Notes under the pieces: generated by a model
The model's input: the letters and a program-made list of their open reading frames with translations, nothing else
Told to the model about the DNA's origin: nothing
Database searches by the model: none
In this document: positions 8,537 to 16,508 of the stretch, one piece after another
Layout of the letters: each line of letters opens with the position of its first letter
Position numbering within the stretch: the stretch's first letter is position 1
DNA from: Pararobbsia silviterrae
GTDB lineage: Bacteria > Pseudomonadota > Gammaproteobacteria > Burkholderiales > Burkholderiaceae
Length of the DNA stretch: 64,000 nucleotides
NCBI RefSeq assembly: GCF_003628125.1
Contig: NZ_RBZU01000019.1
Coordinates: 26,348-90,347 of the forward strand
Reading direction: 5' to 3'
Position numbers and translations under genes: made by a program

Positions 8537-8902
8537 TTAAACCGCCTCGCCAATCAATACGCTCGCGGGAATATTCAGTCCTTGATGCAAGCGTCGGATC
8601 ATCGGAAGCGTTAGGTGTCGGCGGCCGTTCAGAATCTCGTACACACGATGCTTGGGCCCGATATATTCGGCCATGTCTTGTACACCGAGGCCTGCTTGCT
8701 CCATCCGGAATCGAATCGCCTCAATTGGATCGGGACGTTCCATCGGGAAGTGCTCGGCCTCATACCGCTCGACGAGAATAGAGAGGATTTCGAGCTCGTC
8801 GCCGTCGGGCGTGCCAACTTCGGGATCCATATCGACGAGCGCGGACACACGTACGAGAGTGGCCTCGTAGTCTACTTCGCTATGAAGAGGGCGGATTTCC
8901 AT
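8537..8902 (-). CDS. higA: HigA-type antitoxin
   Basis: 121 residues. The C-terminal half is a Xre-type helix-turn-helix (MEQAGLGVQDMAEYIGPK, then LTLPMIRRLHQGLNIPASVLIGE). The N-terminal region has the acidic, HigA-like EYELL-type segment. It neutralises HigB and normally represses its own promoter together with the toxin. It follows the toxin gene by 3 bp; toxin-first order is usual for HigBA. Confidence 0.85.
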   Translation of the reverse strand: MEIRPLHSEVDYEATLVRVSALVDMDPEVGTPDGDELEILSILVERYEAEHFPMERPDPIEAIRFRMEQAGLGVQDMAEYIGPKHRVYEILNGRRHLTLPMIRRLHQGLNIPASVLIGEAV

Positions 8903-8905
8903 CTT

Positions 8906-9208
8906 TTACTCCGGTTCAACAGTCGCGGCGTCGATCGCATCATATTCAGCGTGAGTGCCGATGAATTTGACGTACACAATGCCGACGCGATAAGCGATGG
9001 CAACGACCAATCGATAATCGTTACCCTTAATATTGAAGACAACTCGGTTGTTGCCAACGAAGCTGGCATTCCGATATTGGTCTTTGACGTCCTGCGGCTT
9101 CGTCCATCTTGCCCGGGAAGCTTCCTCATACCACGCCATCAGCGCCGGAGCGGCGTCTTGATTGTTGGCTATGAAAGCGGTCAGGGTTCTTTTGGCTACG
9201 ATTCGCAT
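8906..9208 (-). CDS. higB: HigB-type mRNA interferase toxin
   Basis: 100 residues. It matches the HigB branch of RelE-like toxins: MRIVAKRTLTAFI at the N-terminus, a central SFVGNNRVVFNIKGNDYRLV core and IVYVKFIGTHAEYD near the end, the region carrying catalytic-type residues. Such toxins cleave mRNA on the ribosome. In a plasmid-like prophage the pair would favour retention or limit other phages. Confidence 0.85.
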   Translation of the reverse strand: MRIVAKRTLTAFIANNQDAAPALMAWYEEASRARWTKPQDVKDQYRNASFVGNNRVVFNIKGNDYRLVVAIAYRVGIVYVKFIGTHAEYDAIDAATVEPE

Positions 9209-9214
9209 AGCCTC

Positions 9215-9243
9215 ACTATAGTCCCATCCTGGGACTTGTCAAA
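9215..9243 (-). promoter_or_regulatory. higBA promoter
   Basis: On the minus strand, TTGACA (9243-9238) and TATAGT (9220-9215) are separated by 17 bp, close to a perfect sigma-70 promoter, ending 7 bp before the HigB start codon. The very short leader is unusual but plausible for a TA operon. Confidence 0.75.
9220..9236. promoter_or_regulatory. higBA operator palindrome
   Basis: AGTCCCA-TCC-TGGGACT, a perfect 7-bp inverted repeat filling the promoter spacer. This is where the HigA or HigBA complex would repress. Confidence 0.7.
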
Positions 9244-9330
9244 CAAATTCGTTGGGGAGCCGCTCCAACATGGCTCCAGCATTACTTTACATAATGCAAT
9301 TTGTTGCTCAGACAGAATCTGATCCGGCAG

Positions 9331-9633
9331 TCAGCCTCTGATCAACTCGGGGCGCCATTCACGCACGATCGCCTCGAACTGAGATCCATAGCCCAGCGTG
9401 TCCGGGTAGCTGTGCGAGCGCGAGGCGAGTCGAAACACCACGCACATGTCATCGACGATGTCGTCATCAACACCCCACGCGGTCGTCAAATCGTATTTGC
9501 CGCACTCCGCGGAATTCCACCACGCGAGCAAAAAGTCAGCGACGCTGCGACTTTGGCCTGTATTGCCTTGTGCTCGCGATATCAGCCGCTCGAGCGCCGC
9601 CTTCTCCGCTGGTTGCAAGTGTTCGGAACGCAT
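9331..9633 (-). CDS. DUF7673-like accessory protein
   Basis: 100 residues from ATG 9633, chosen because AGGGGGAT lies just upstream. SRSVADFLLAWWNSAECGKYDL and YPDTLGYGSQFEAIVREWRPE resemble a small family common on plasmids and integrative elements of Burkholderiales. Function unknown. It sits between the TA pair and the plasmid replication gene, in keeping with a plasmid backbone origin. Confidence 0.55.
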   Translation of the reverse strand: MRSEHLQPAEKAALERLISRAQGNTGQSRSVADFLLAWWNSAECGKYDLTTAWGVDDDIVDDMCVVFRLASRSHSYPDTLGYGSQFEAIVREWRPELIRG

Positions 9634-9665
9634 CGTTGATCCCCCTATTCCTTCGAAAGTAAATC

Positions 9666-9992
9666 TCAATGGGCGTTGAGATTTTCTCGAACCATTGCGG
9701 CAATACCGTCCAAGTATCTGTCGACAATAGCGCTACGCACTGCACGCGGTGCTAGCTGACCGATTTCAGGCGGGAAATGAGCGTGTGCCGCGGCCACGTT
9801 GATCGCCCTGAGAAGCGTGGGAAGGGATGCTCCAGCGTACCGCGCCTGGAGTTGATCGGTACGTACAACGTAGCGAACAAGGATTGGGGCCACGAAACCT
9901 GTGCTTCCGAGATCCATCGGATCTTTTATTGCACCAAGCTCTTCGAACGACATGTGTTTCACTTCTTCGAACGAATATTGCTTGAGTTCCAC
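9666..9992 (-). CDS. Small protein of unknown function
   Basis: 108 residues, mostly helical, starting MELKQYSFEEVKHMSFEEL. No motif recognised. It is transcribed in the direction of the replication initiator gene, 57 bp downstream of it, and could be part of that transcript. Confidence 0.5.
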   Translation of the reverse strand: MELKQYSFEEVKHMSFEELGAIKDPMDLGSTGFVAPILVRYVVRTDQLQARYAGASLPTLLRAINVAAAHAHFPPEIGQLAPRAVRSAIVDRYLDGIAAMVRENLNAH

Positions 9993-10049
9993 GCGATCTC
10001 TCCGTTACTTGTGTTGGTGTATGCGCGCGGCCGCGATGGAGTTACCGGG

Positions 10050-10913
10050 TTAAGCGCTGATCGCGCGCGCTGCTTTTCCGACGTGAACCTTGTCGTCGTC
10101 ATCGATCTTCCACGAAGCAAGAAACCCGACCGATTGAAGTTCGGTCAAAGCCTTTTTGAGCGTCACGCGAAAATGCGACAGCGCCTTCGCCTGCGACCCG
10201 CATTGCTGGTGGATGAATTTCACCGACACCGCGAACGGAGCTGCGTGGGTGTTGTAGTAGCTATGTAGCCACTTCGACAGTTCTGACCTGAGCCGCAGCC
10301 GCTGCTCGCGCGCGACTCGGCTGTAATCATCGGATGCAAACAGTCGCGCGATCTCGGGTTCGATGTAGCAAATCCACCGAGTCTGCCCATCCGAGTCCGT
10401 CTCGGTGCCGTCCTTCCAGATGAACTTTCGAATCAACGAACCCTGAAAGCCTTTTCGGTTTCCCTCGAACGCCACCTTGAGCGAGCTTTCCTGCAGCCGC
10501 TCAAGGATCTTCACGAGGCGCTCGTACCCTTTGCTCGACGTGTCCCATCCGAGCGTCTTCAGCATCGCGTATCCGGTGAATTCGACGCGCTCCGACAAAA
10601 TCGTGTCTCGGGCCAGATGCAGGATCTCAAGAAAGACGTCGGCGTCGTCCTGCCGCAGCTCCTCGCCTTTGTGCGTGATCGTCGTCGTTCCCGAGCTAGC
10701 GATTTGCTTTCCCGGGAAGTATCGATCGCGCGGCGCCGCGGCGCGGTTCACGTTGAAGAGCGCCGATCGCGCGAGCGAATTCGGCATGCCCCGGACGTTG
10801 GACGGCCAGAGCGGGATCTGCGTAGGCTCGTCGGGCTTGGCGACAGCAGCCTTAGCGCTTCTGGCGAGAGCCGCTGCACCGAGTTGCCTAGTTTTTTCGA
10901 CGAGATCATTCAT
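10050..10913 (-). CDS. trfA: TrfA-family plasmid replication initiator
   Basis: 287 residues from ATG 10913; an in-frame TTG at 10949 would add 12 residues. It matches TrfA-type initiators: IPLWPSNVRGMPNSLARSAL at the N-terminus, then a winged-helix region (ARDTILSERVEFTGYAML; TSSKGYERLVKILERLQESS) and SKWLHSYYNTHAAPFAVSV. TrfA binds iterons and recruits host DnaB/DnaA. The iteron array starts 47 bp upstream, so protein and origin are adjacent. It indicates that the prophage replicates as a plasmid. Confidence 0.88.
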   Translation of the reverse strand: MNDLVEKTRQLGAAALARSAKAAVAKPDEPTQIPLWPSNVRGMPNSLARSALFNVNRAAAPRDRYFPGKQIASSGTTTITHKGEELRQDDADVFLEILHLARDTILSERVEFTGYAMLKTLGWDTSSKGYERLVKILERLQESSLKVAFEGNRKGFQGSLIRKFIWKDGTETDSDGQTRWICYIEPEIARLFASDDYSRVAREQRLRLRSELSKWLHSYYNTHAAPFAVSVKFIHQQCGSQAKALSHFRVTLKKALTELQSVGFLASWKIDDDDKVHVGKAARAISA

Positions 10914-10960
10914 GGCGGCCACACTAGCGGTAGTCTGCACGATTCGCAACCCACTACCTT

Positions 10961-11383
10961 CGGGTTTCTAGCGATGGTCGTTGCTTTTCGGCCAGAGGCT
11001 CGGGTTTCTGGCGATGATCTGAAAAACGGCGTTTGTGCACAACTCTCGGGTGTCTAACGACGGTCATCCAGTGGATATCTGTCGGGTTTCTGGCGACGTG
11101 TTCGGGTGCCTAGCGACGACACCTTCGGGTGTCTAGCGATAGAGGCTCGGGTTTCTAGCGATCGCATGGACATGAAATTTCCTTTTTATTCAATGAATTA
11201 CATGGTGTTTTGGAGAGACCTAATCAGTCTTTAATCTTCTTTAATCCACACCAGACCATCGCTAGAAACCCGATAGTTCGCGATTTCCGGCCCCCGATTT
11301 CGTACCGTCGCTAGAAACCCGATAGTGGAAAATCGTCGCTAGAAACCCGTGGCTACACGTTATGCCCCATCGCTAGAAACCCG
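10961..11383. repeat. Iteron array, probable vegetative origin oriV
   Basis: Eleven copies of a 14-bp repeat, CGGGTTTCTAGCGA. Seven are forward, starting at 10961, 11001, 11047, 11083, 11103, 11126 and 11148. Four are inverted (TCGCTAGAAACCCG), starting at 11259, 11308, 11336 and 11370. They flank an AT-rich segment (about 11168-11250). Spacing is irregular, 20-46 bp. Iterons beside an initiator gene are the hallmark of plasmid oriV; copies near the trfA start may also autoregulate it. Confidence 0.85.
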
Positions 11384-11390
11384 TGCCCCG

Positions 11391-11564
11391 GTGAGCACTC
11401 ACTGTCGGTGAACTCGCGCCCGCCTATGGACAGGGGCGCTGCCCACCGCCTGTCGGCCGTGGACAGCCGCTTCGCGGTCCCTCCCCTGCCCACAGGCTCC
11501 CCGCGGCCCGTGCCCTTCGGGCCTGACGCGCCCTGACGGGCTTGCCTTGCGTTGGGATAAACCA
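11391..11564. other. GC-rich non-coding segment beside the origin
   Basis: About 170 bases between the last iteron and the partition-operon terminator. It is GC-rich with short self-complementary runs. No gene is supported; the open frame on the minus strand has no ribosome site and low-complexity content. Confidence 0.4.
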
Positions 11565-11598
11565 TAAAAAAACCGGGCTGCATTGCTGCTCGCCCGGT
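11565..11598 (-). terminator. Terminator of the parA operon
   Basis: On the minus strand, ACCGGGC, a 13-base loop, GCCCGGT, then TTTTTTTAT. It lies about 65 bp downstream of the parB-like stop. Confidence 0.75.
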
Positions 11599-11664
11599 GG
11601 TCCAGAGTGCTGTGTTACAAGGCTCGGGTTCTGTTTGCCGCCCTGCCCTCCCCGTGTACTTGCT

Positions 11665-12084
11665 TTACTCGAGTCCGTATTTCTTTTTCAACGCGGCCAG
11701 CTTGTCTCGAGTGCCGGCGATGATCACCTCGGACATGGGAATGTCCGTGGCCTTCCAGAAATCCCGCAGTTCCTCGTGCAGGTCGACGGGGAGACGAGTT
11801 TGAAACGGCGTGGTGGCCACCGATCGGCGGCGAGGGATGGGCAACGGATCGTCCTGCGGCTCGTTTTGCGGCTCCACAGGGGGCTTGGGCGCCCTTTCCC
11901 GCGGCTTGGGTGCAGCGACGGCCTCCGAAGCCATAGTGGCGGCCACCTGGTCTTGTGTGTGCGCGGCTGCCTCGGCAGCGTCGATTGCTGTCAGGGAGGA
12001 CGGTGTTTCTGCCTCGTCGCTGTTGCCGCCCTTGATAAATTCCATCGGGCTGCGAAAGCCCTTCCCTCGTGCGGCTGCATTCAT
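11665..12084 (-). CDS. ParA partner, ribbon-helix-helix centromere-binding protein
   Basis: 139 residues. The N-terminal two thirds are Pro/Ala/Glu-rich and probably unstructured. The C-terminal about 50 residues (TRLPVDLHEELRDFWKATDI, SEVIIAGTRDKLAALKKKYG) look like a ribbon-helix-helix DNA-binding domain. ATGA overlap with parA. It is the likely ParB/ParG-type partner that binds the centromere and stimulates ParA; the family name is inferred. Confidence 0.65.
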   Translation of the reverse strand: MNAAARGKGFRSPMEFIKGGNSDEAETPSSLTAIDAAEAAAHTQDQVAATMASEAVAAPKPRERAPKPPVEPQNEPQDDPLPIPRRRSVATTPFQTRLPVDLHEELRDFWKATDIPMSEVIIAGTRDKLAALKKKYGLE

Positions 12085-12728
12085 TGTGCGATCTCCAGAG
12101 CAAGGGCGCGCATCTCGGCTACGGCCTTGGGGTCAGTGCTGCCGTTGTATTCGGTCACGGCGCGGCCGTCGCGCGCCGTCAGGCGGAATATCTTGCGCTC
12201 GCTGATGAACCCGTCCAGCAGCCGGTATTGGGTCAGGTCTTGAAGGGCTTCGCGCATTTCCGCCACGTCGGTCGATCGGGCGTTTGTCGGAGCGCGGTTG
12301 ATCACCACGAGTGCGCGCAAAGTCTTGTTCCAGATCCGCGCGTTTTTGACGTGGTTGTCCATCTTCGCGAACGTGAAGATGTCGAACTGGCTGGTTTGAG
12401 CAGGTGTGACCACCACATCGGCGGCCACCATCGAGGCGCGCATTTCCTCCGCGTCGTGCCCAGGCGTATCAACCACGATATCGTCGTACTTTGCTTTGAG
12501 GGTCGTCAGCTCTTCTGCAATCGTGGCGCCATAGATGCTGACACACGTGATTTCAGGGGTGATTTTCTCCGTGCGACGTATCTTGTGCCATAGCGATGCC
12601 GATCCCTGCCTATCTGCATCGACGAGTAGCACGTCACGTCCCTCGCCCGCCAGCATTGCGGCATACCCGACGGCCAGCGTGGTTTTACCACTGCCCCCTT
12701 TCTCTCCGCCAAACAAGACAACAGCCAT
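12081..12728 (-). CDS. parA: ParA-family partition ATPase
   Basis: 215 residues from ATG 12728. It has the deviant Walker A box KGGSGKTT (about residues 10-17), Walker A' (VLLVDADRQGSASLW) and Walker B (DDIVVDTPGHDAEE). It is a small type Ib-like ParA without an N-terminal HTH, which segregates low-copy plasmids over the nucleoid. With TrfA it shows that the element is maintained extrachromosomally. Confidence 0.88.
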   Translation of the reverse strand: MAVVLFGGEKGGSGKTTLAVGYAAMLAGEGRDVLLVDADRQGSASLWHKIRRTEKITPEITCVSIYGATIAEELTTLKAKYDDIVVDTPGHDAEEMRASMVAADVVVTPAQTSQFDIFTFAKMDNHVKNARIWNKTLRALVVINRAPTNARSTDVAEMREALQDLTQYRLLDGFISERKIFRLTARDGRAVTEYNGSTDPKAVAEMRALALEIAQ

Positions 12729-12827
12729 GACAAATACCCCGCGCGCTTGATGTGAATACGCGCAGGGTAGTTGCAATGTGCGTGAAATGCAACGTTCGGT
12801 GAATCAAATACTTATGTGTGTGTTTGC

Positions 12828-12885
12828 GTGCGTATAGGTGTATATCAGGCGTGCTATACGGATATACAGCTATACGGCTATCAAC
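12828..12885. repeat. Tandem 8-bp repeats, probable partition site
   Basis: Upstream of parA the sequence contains tandem 8-mers CTATACGG, ATATACAG, CTATACGG, CTATCAAC, preceded by GTATAGG and TGTATATC. Small ParA systems with ribbon-helix-helix partners bind short direct repeats upstream of parA, so this is a candidate centromere and autoregulation site. Confidence 0.5.
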
Positions 12886-13439
12886 TAGGATTGGCGGAGG
12901 GGTTTCGTGGTTGGTGGGGGTTCGTCAATCAAGCTTTTTTGCAGGAGGGCGTGCTGGGATTCTCGCATGGCTTCTGTGAACCGTGTCTCCACGAACTCAA
13001 GTGTCATTCCTTGCGGGCGTGCATGCTGCCTGTCATATACGCAATGGCACCAGTAGCACGCGTAGCAGCCATATACGTCATCCGCCTTCATACCTCCTGC
13101 CTTGCCGTGCTCGCTGCGGTTCGAATGCGCCCACACGACGTTTCCGATCTCCGTCTTGCACACGCCTGGCAGGCGCAACCGACAATACTCTCCGTTCGCC
13201 GATTTCCTGATTTTACTCGTCGGTGCTCGGCGGCTTTTCAGACCCGACCGCGGTGCGAGTTTGCGATCCGGTGCAATATCGCAAACTGGATAGGAGAGCG
13301 CCTCGGGCTTCGTGCGAGCGATCGGCGCCGCGCGTTGCATCTGCTTCGCGCCGGGCTTGGACTGGAAAGCGGAACGCTTGAGGGGGGTGTTTCGCGATAG
13401 CCCCTTTCCAGCAGACTTAAAACTGCTGTTCCAACTCAC
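12885..13439 (-). CDS. DUF1364-type phage nuclease-like protein
   Basis: 184 residues; GTG 13439 overlaps the upstream stop as GTGA. It has Cys/His motifs typical of DUF1364 (KSANGEYCRLRLPGVC, VWAHSNRSEHGKAGGMKADD, YGCYACYWCHCVYD), a family linked to HNH/NinG-like recombination nucleases. Basic N-terminus. It is the last gene of the leftward recombination operon. Confidence 0.7.
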   Translation of the reverse strand: MSWNSSFKSAGKGLSRNTPLKRSAFQSKPGAKQMQRAAPIARTKPEALSYPVCDIAPDRKLAPRSGLKSRRAPTSKIRKSANGEYCRLRLPGVCKTEIGNVVWAHSNRSEHGKAGGMKADDVYGCYACYWCHCVYDRQHARPQGMTLEFVETRFTEAMRESQHALLQKSLIDEPPPTTKPLRQS

Positions 13440-14047
13440 GCTTTGATGATCCCGGCGTACGCCAATTCGCGCTGAATCTGGACCTCTAGCATTTCGGCCG
13501 ATATTTGCGCCGGCGTCATTGTCAACGTGCGATCGCGCATCCAGGCGATCGATGCCCGTGCCGCGTCGACCTCGCGCTGCGTGATGGGCATATCTAGTTC
13601 GAAATGCTTGGCGAGCTTGCGAAGGCCCGCGGTCTGGTCGTCCCATCCATGAGTGCGCGCGAGCTTATCGTAGGTAACGCACACGCTCTCGAGCGCAGGC
13701 GCGAGCGGATAGAGGTTTCCATCAGGCGCGCGGAAACCTGCGACGCCGTTTCGCAGTGTTTCGATTTCTCCGGTCGCGACCAGTGTGTCGAGCAACGATT
13801 CGACGGGGCCGAACACGGCATCGATGCGCGGTCGCTGTTCCTCGTGCGCGAAGGGAAGGTTGTTCGCGATCTCCGCCTTCTTGAGCGCATGGGCCTCTGC
13901 CTTGTACACCAGGCTCGTGATGTGTGACCGCATGCGCTTCGTCGCTGCCGCTGCCTCACCCGCGTCTCGGCGCGCGCGCACCGATGCCTTATCGGTGCCG
14001 CGACGCTGTGCGCGGCTCAGCTTTGGTTGTGCTTGTGCCGTTTCCAT
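13436..14047 (-). CDS. Recombination-operon protein of unknown function
   Basis: 203 residues, basic N-terminus (SRAQRRGTDKASVRARRD) followed by a helical body. It lies 2 bp downstream of ssb and is coupled to the DUF1364 gene, so it is probably expressed with DNA metabolism proteins. No family recognised. Confidence 0.6.
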   Translation of the reverse strand: METAQAQPKLSRAQRRGTDKASVRARRDAGEAAAATKRMRSHITSLVYKAEAHALKKAEIANNLPFAHEEQRPRIDAVFGPVESLLDTLVATGEIETLRNGVAGFRAPDGNLYPLAPALESVCVTYDKLARTHGWDDQTAGLRKLAKHFELDMPITQREVDAARASIAWMRDRTLTMTPAQISAEMLEVQIQRELAYAGIIKA

Positions 14048-14049
14048 GA

Positions 14050-14559
14050 TCAGTACCGCGCTGCGCCGTCGCGCCGAAGGGGAATGCCGTCGACAGCAGC
14101 GGGCCGCATGAACGGGATGTCGTCGTCAGGAATGTCGCCATATCCGCTCGACTTGGGCTTGCCGCCGCGGGGCGGCGCCGGGTTGTTCGAGCGCTCCTCG
14201 CGATCGTCGTTTGCCCCACCGGAGCTTCGAGCGCCCCCGAGCATCTGAAAGCTATCGACGCGAAGCTCGGTCGAATAGATGTCCTTGCCGGACTGGTCTT
14301 GCCACTTGCGCGTGCGCCACTTGCCTTCGACATACACCTGTTGTCCCTTCTTCAGGTGCTCGCCGGCGATCTCGCCATAGCGTCCGAACACCTGGCAGCG
14401 GATCCATTCGGTGATTTCCTTCTGGTCGCCAGACTGCTTGTCCTTGTAGCGATCCGTGACGCCGATTCGAAACGTGGCGATCGCTTCGCCACTCTGCATG
14501 TATCGAACCTCGGGATCAGCGCCGAGGTTTCCAATGAATGTGCAGCGATTGAGGCTCAA
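14050..14559 (-). CDS. ssb: Single-stranded DNA-binding protein
   Basis: 169 residues from TTG 14559, with GGAG 7-8 bp upstream. OB-fold signatures are NRCTFIGNLGADPEVRYMQSG and EWIRCQVFGRYGEIAGEHLKKG. It protects ssDNA during replication and annealing by RecT. The acidic tip DDDIPF, normally the extreme C-terminus where partner proteins bind, is followed here by 19 more residues ending DGAARY. Confidence 0.9.
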   Translation of the reverse strand: MSLNRCTFIGNLGADPEVRYMQSGEAIATFRIGVTDRYKDKQSGDQKEITEWIRCQVFGRYGEIAGEHLKKGQQVYVEGKWRTRKWQDQSGKDIYSTELRVDSFQMLGGARSSGGANDDREERSNNPAPPRGGKPKSSGYGDIPDDDIPFMRPAAVDGIPLRRDGAARY

Positions 14560-14606
14560 AACGTTTGCTCCGTGAGAAGCGGGGGAGTGCCCCCGCATGT
14601 GTTCAG

Positions 14607-16460
14607 CTACGCCGCGTTGCGATACGAGTTCGAATTCGCGATCTGGTCGCTAATGGCCGGGAACAGTTCGGCGATCTGGTCGACGTCGGCGAGTTCGCCC
14701 TCATGCACCCACTCGCACGCGATCTGCTCGGGCATTCCAAGCGCGGGTTGCTTGAGGGTGGCGAAGAGGAGGGCCGTGTTGATGGCGCCATCGTTCGCTC
14801 GCTTCGCGAGCCAGAGGAGGAGGGCGACGCGCGACTTCGCGTCGAGCACATCGACGCGGTCCAGGATCAAAATCCCGAGGCCCGAAATCGATGCGATCGC
14901 TTCGGCGAGCATCGCGTCGATGCGCCACTTCTCCGACTCACAAAGCAGGCTATAAGCACGACTGTCGCCGGTGATGGTCATGTCCGTATGGATCGTCGCC
15001 TGCGGCCAGTTCGTGTCCATCGCGGATTTGCGAAGGGCGCTATTGATTGGCCTAAGCGCTTTCGCGAGCAGCTGCGCGGGCACGCCTTCGGGTCCGAGCT
15101 GCTCGGCGAGCTTCCCCCACTCGAGCACAGCGGTGTGATGCTTGGCGGCGCGCGTGGACTTGTCGTCTGCCTCGTCTGCCTTCGTCTTTTGCTGTTGAAG
15201 GGTGATGTAGTTCTCGTCTGCCTCGCGATACTCGGCGAGATGAAGCTCGAGCGATTCCTGCGCAACGTTGATGTCGGCTTGCGTGACCTGTTCGCTGCTC
15301 GACGGTTGCGCTGCTTTCTCGCGGGCGATCTCGGCGGAGCGCAACGAACGCTCGGTGTTCGTTTGAGCGTTGGTCGCCATCTCGAGTGCCTTGGTGAACT
15401 CCGCGAGCTTCGCGCGCGCCTCGTCGTCGCCTGTGCTGCTCGGCAAGCCGTACTTGTCGACGTACCGATCGAAGGACGGCTGTAGCTGCGCGCAGATTTC
15501 GACGAGACTTTCCGTCTTCGTTCCTTCGAGGGCATCCAGGGCATATTCGATGCCGCGCGCCAGGTCGTGTTCGAGCCCGACTCGCGGCCCGCTTCCGGCC
15601 TTTGCCTTGAGCGCGTCGACCTGCTGTTGAACCTCGGCGAGCGTCTGGCGATCGGCCATCAGTTGCGAGAAAAGCCGCGGCACTTTTTCGCCCAACTCGC
15701 GGGCCGCGGCGCGTTCTCGGGTTTCGGACTCGTACGCTTCGGCCTTAGCCTTAAGGCTGCCGATGATTTCCTGCGTCGTGTGCACTTGCTTCTCGCATGC
15801 ATCACGCTTCGCCTCGGCCTGCGCGATCGCTTCGGCATCGACTTCGGGCTTCTCGGCCTGCCAACCTTCAGCCTTCTTCGAGCCGTACGTTTCGCCCGTG
15901 ACTTCGCGCCATGCGCCGCGCGCTTCGGTCACCTTGACCGTCGCGAACTTCGCGGCCGCGGGAAAGCCCGTGATCGACTTGAGCAGGGGCAGCGTTTCCT
16001 CGACGAAGACGGCGTCGCACTTGGCCTCGAGCAGCATCGTGCGCAGCCGGTCCTCGGTGACGCCGCAATCGGTGAGGGAAAACAGGAAAGTGCGCCGCTC
16101 GTCGTCGGTCAAGCGCGCGAAGCCCTGCGCGTTGAGAACGTAGGGGAGCGCCTCGGGAAGCCCGAGCGACAGGTCTCCGGTCATGGCGTTCGTGCCGGCC
16201 GGGAGCGAAAACGACGCTTCTCCGATGTCCGTAGCGACGCTCACAGTCCCTGCCTTAGCTCCCTCTGTGACCAGAGTCGGATAGAACTTCTTCAGGTTCA
16301 CGCGCAACGTCTCGCCCGTGAAGGCCATGCGCACGGCTTCCTGGATTGATGACTTCGCGGCGCCGTTGAATCCCGCGAATAAGGTGATAGGGCGCGCCGG
16401 AGCGATATCGATGCGGCGCGCGCCGAGGATGTTGCGAATGCTGATGCTGGTGATTTTCAC
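14607..16460 (-). CDS. SMC/RecF-like AAA ATPase with central coiled coil
   Basis: 617 residues. N-terminal ITSISIRNILGARRIDIAPA is typical of RecF/SbcC-type heads. Walker A is GFNGAAKSS (Ala where the second conserved Gly of GxGKS is normal). A coiled coil covers about residues 190-450. Walker B is LGILILDRVDVLD near residue 560. Together with RecT and an exonuclease this suggests a DNA end-processing or annealing-linked ATPase. Nucleotide use is likely but the Walker A change is notable. Confidence 0.75.
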   Translation of the reverse strand: MKITSISIRNILGARRIDIAPARPITLFAGFNGAAKSSIQEAVRMAFTGETLRVNLKKFYPTLVTEGAKAGTVSVATDIGEASFSLPAGTNAMTGDLSLGLPEALPYVLNAQGFARLTDDERRTFLFSLTDCGVTEDRLRTMLLEAKCDAVFVEETLPLLKSITGFPAAAKFATVKVTEARGAWREVTGETYGSKKAEGWQAEKPEVDAEAIAQAEAKRDACEKQVHTTQEIIGSLKAKAEAYESETRERAAARELGEKVPRLFSQLMADRQTLAEVQQQVDALKAKAGSGPRVGLEHDLARGIEYALDALEGTKTESLVEICAQLQPSFDRYVDKYGLPSSTGDDEARAKLAEFTKALEMATNAQTNTERSLRSAEIAREKAAQPSSSEQVTQADINVAQESLELHLAEYREADENYITLQQQKTKADEADDKSTRAAKHHTAVLEWGKLAEQLGPEGVPAQLLAKALRPINSALRKSAMDTNWPQATIHTDMTITGDSRAYSLLCESEKWRIDAMLAEAIASISGLGILILDRVDVLDAKSRVALLLWLAKRANDGAINTALLFATLKQPALGMPEQIACEWVHEGELADVDQIAELFPAISDQIANSNSYRNAA

Positions 16461-16508
16461 GTTGGCTCCTGTTGGGGGAGGGGAGCGGCGCTCGCGCGCC
16501 GCTCCGCG

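Noticed and set aside
8615..9322. A 235-codon plus-strand frame over higBA
   Set aside because: Antisense to two recognised TA genes and to their promoter; no ribosome site or family match.
10961..11383. Repeats as a possible CRISPR array
   Set aside because: Copies are 14 bp, unevenly spaced (20-46 bp), occur in both orientations and lie beside a TrfA gene. They are iterons.
11353..11583. A 76-codon minus-strand frame beside the origin
   Set aside because: It runs through the last iteron and a terminator, is low in complexity and lacks a ribosome site.
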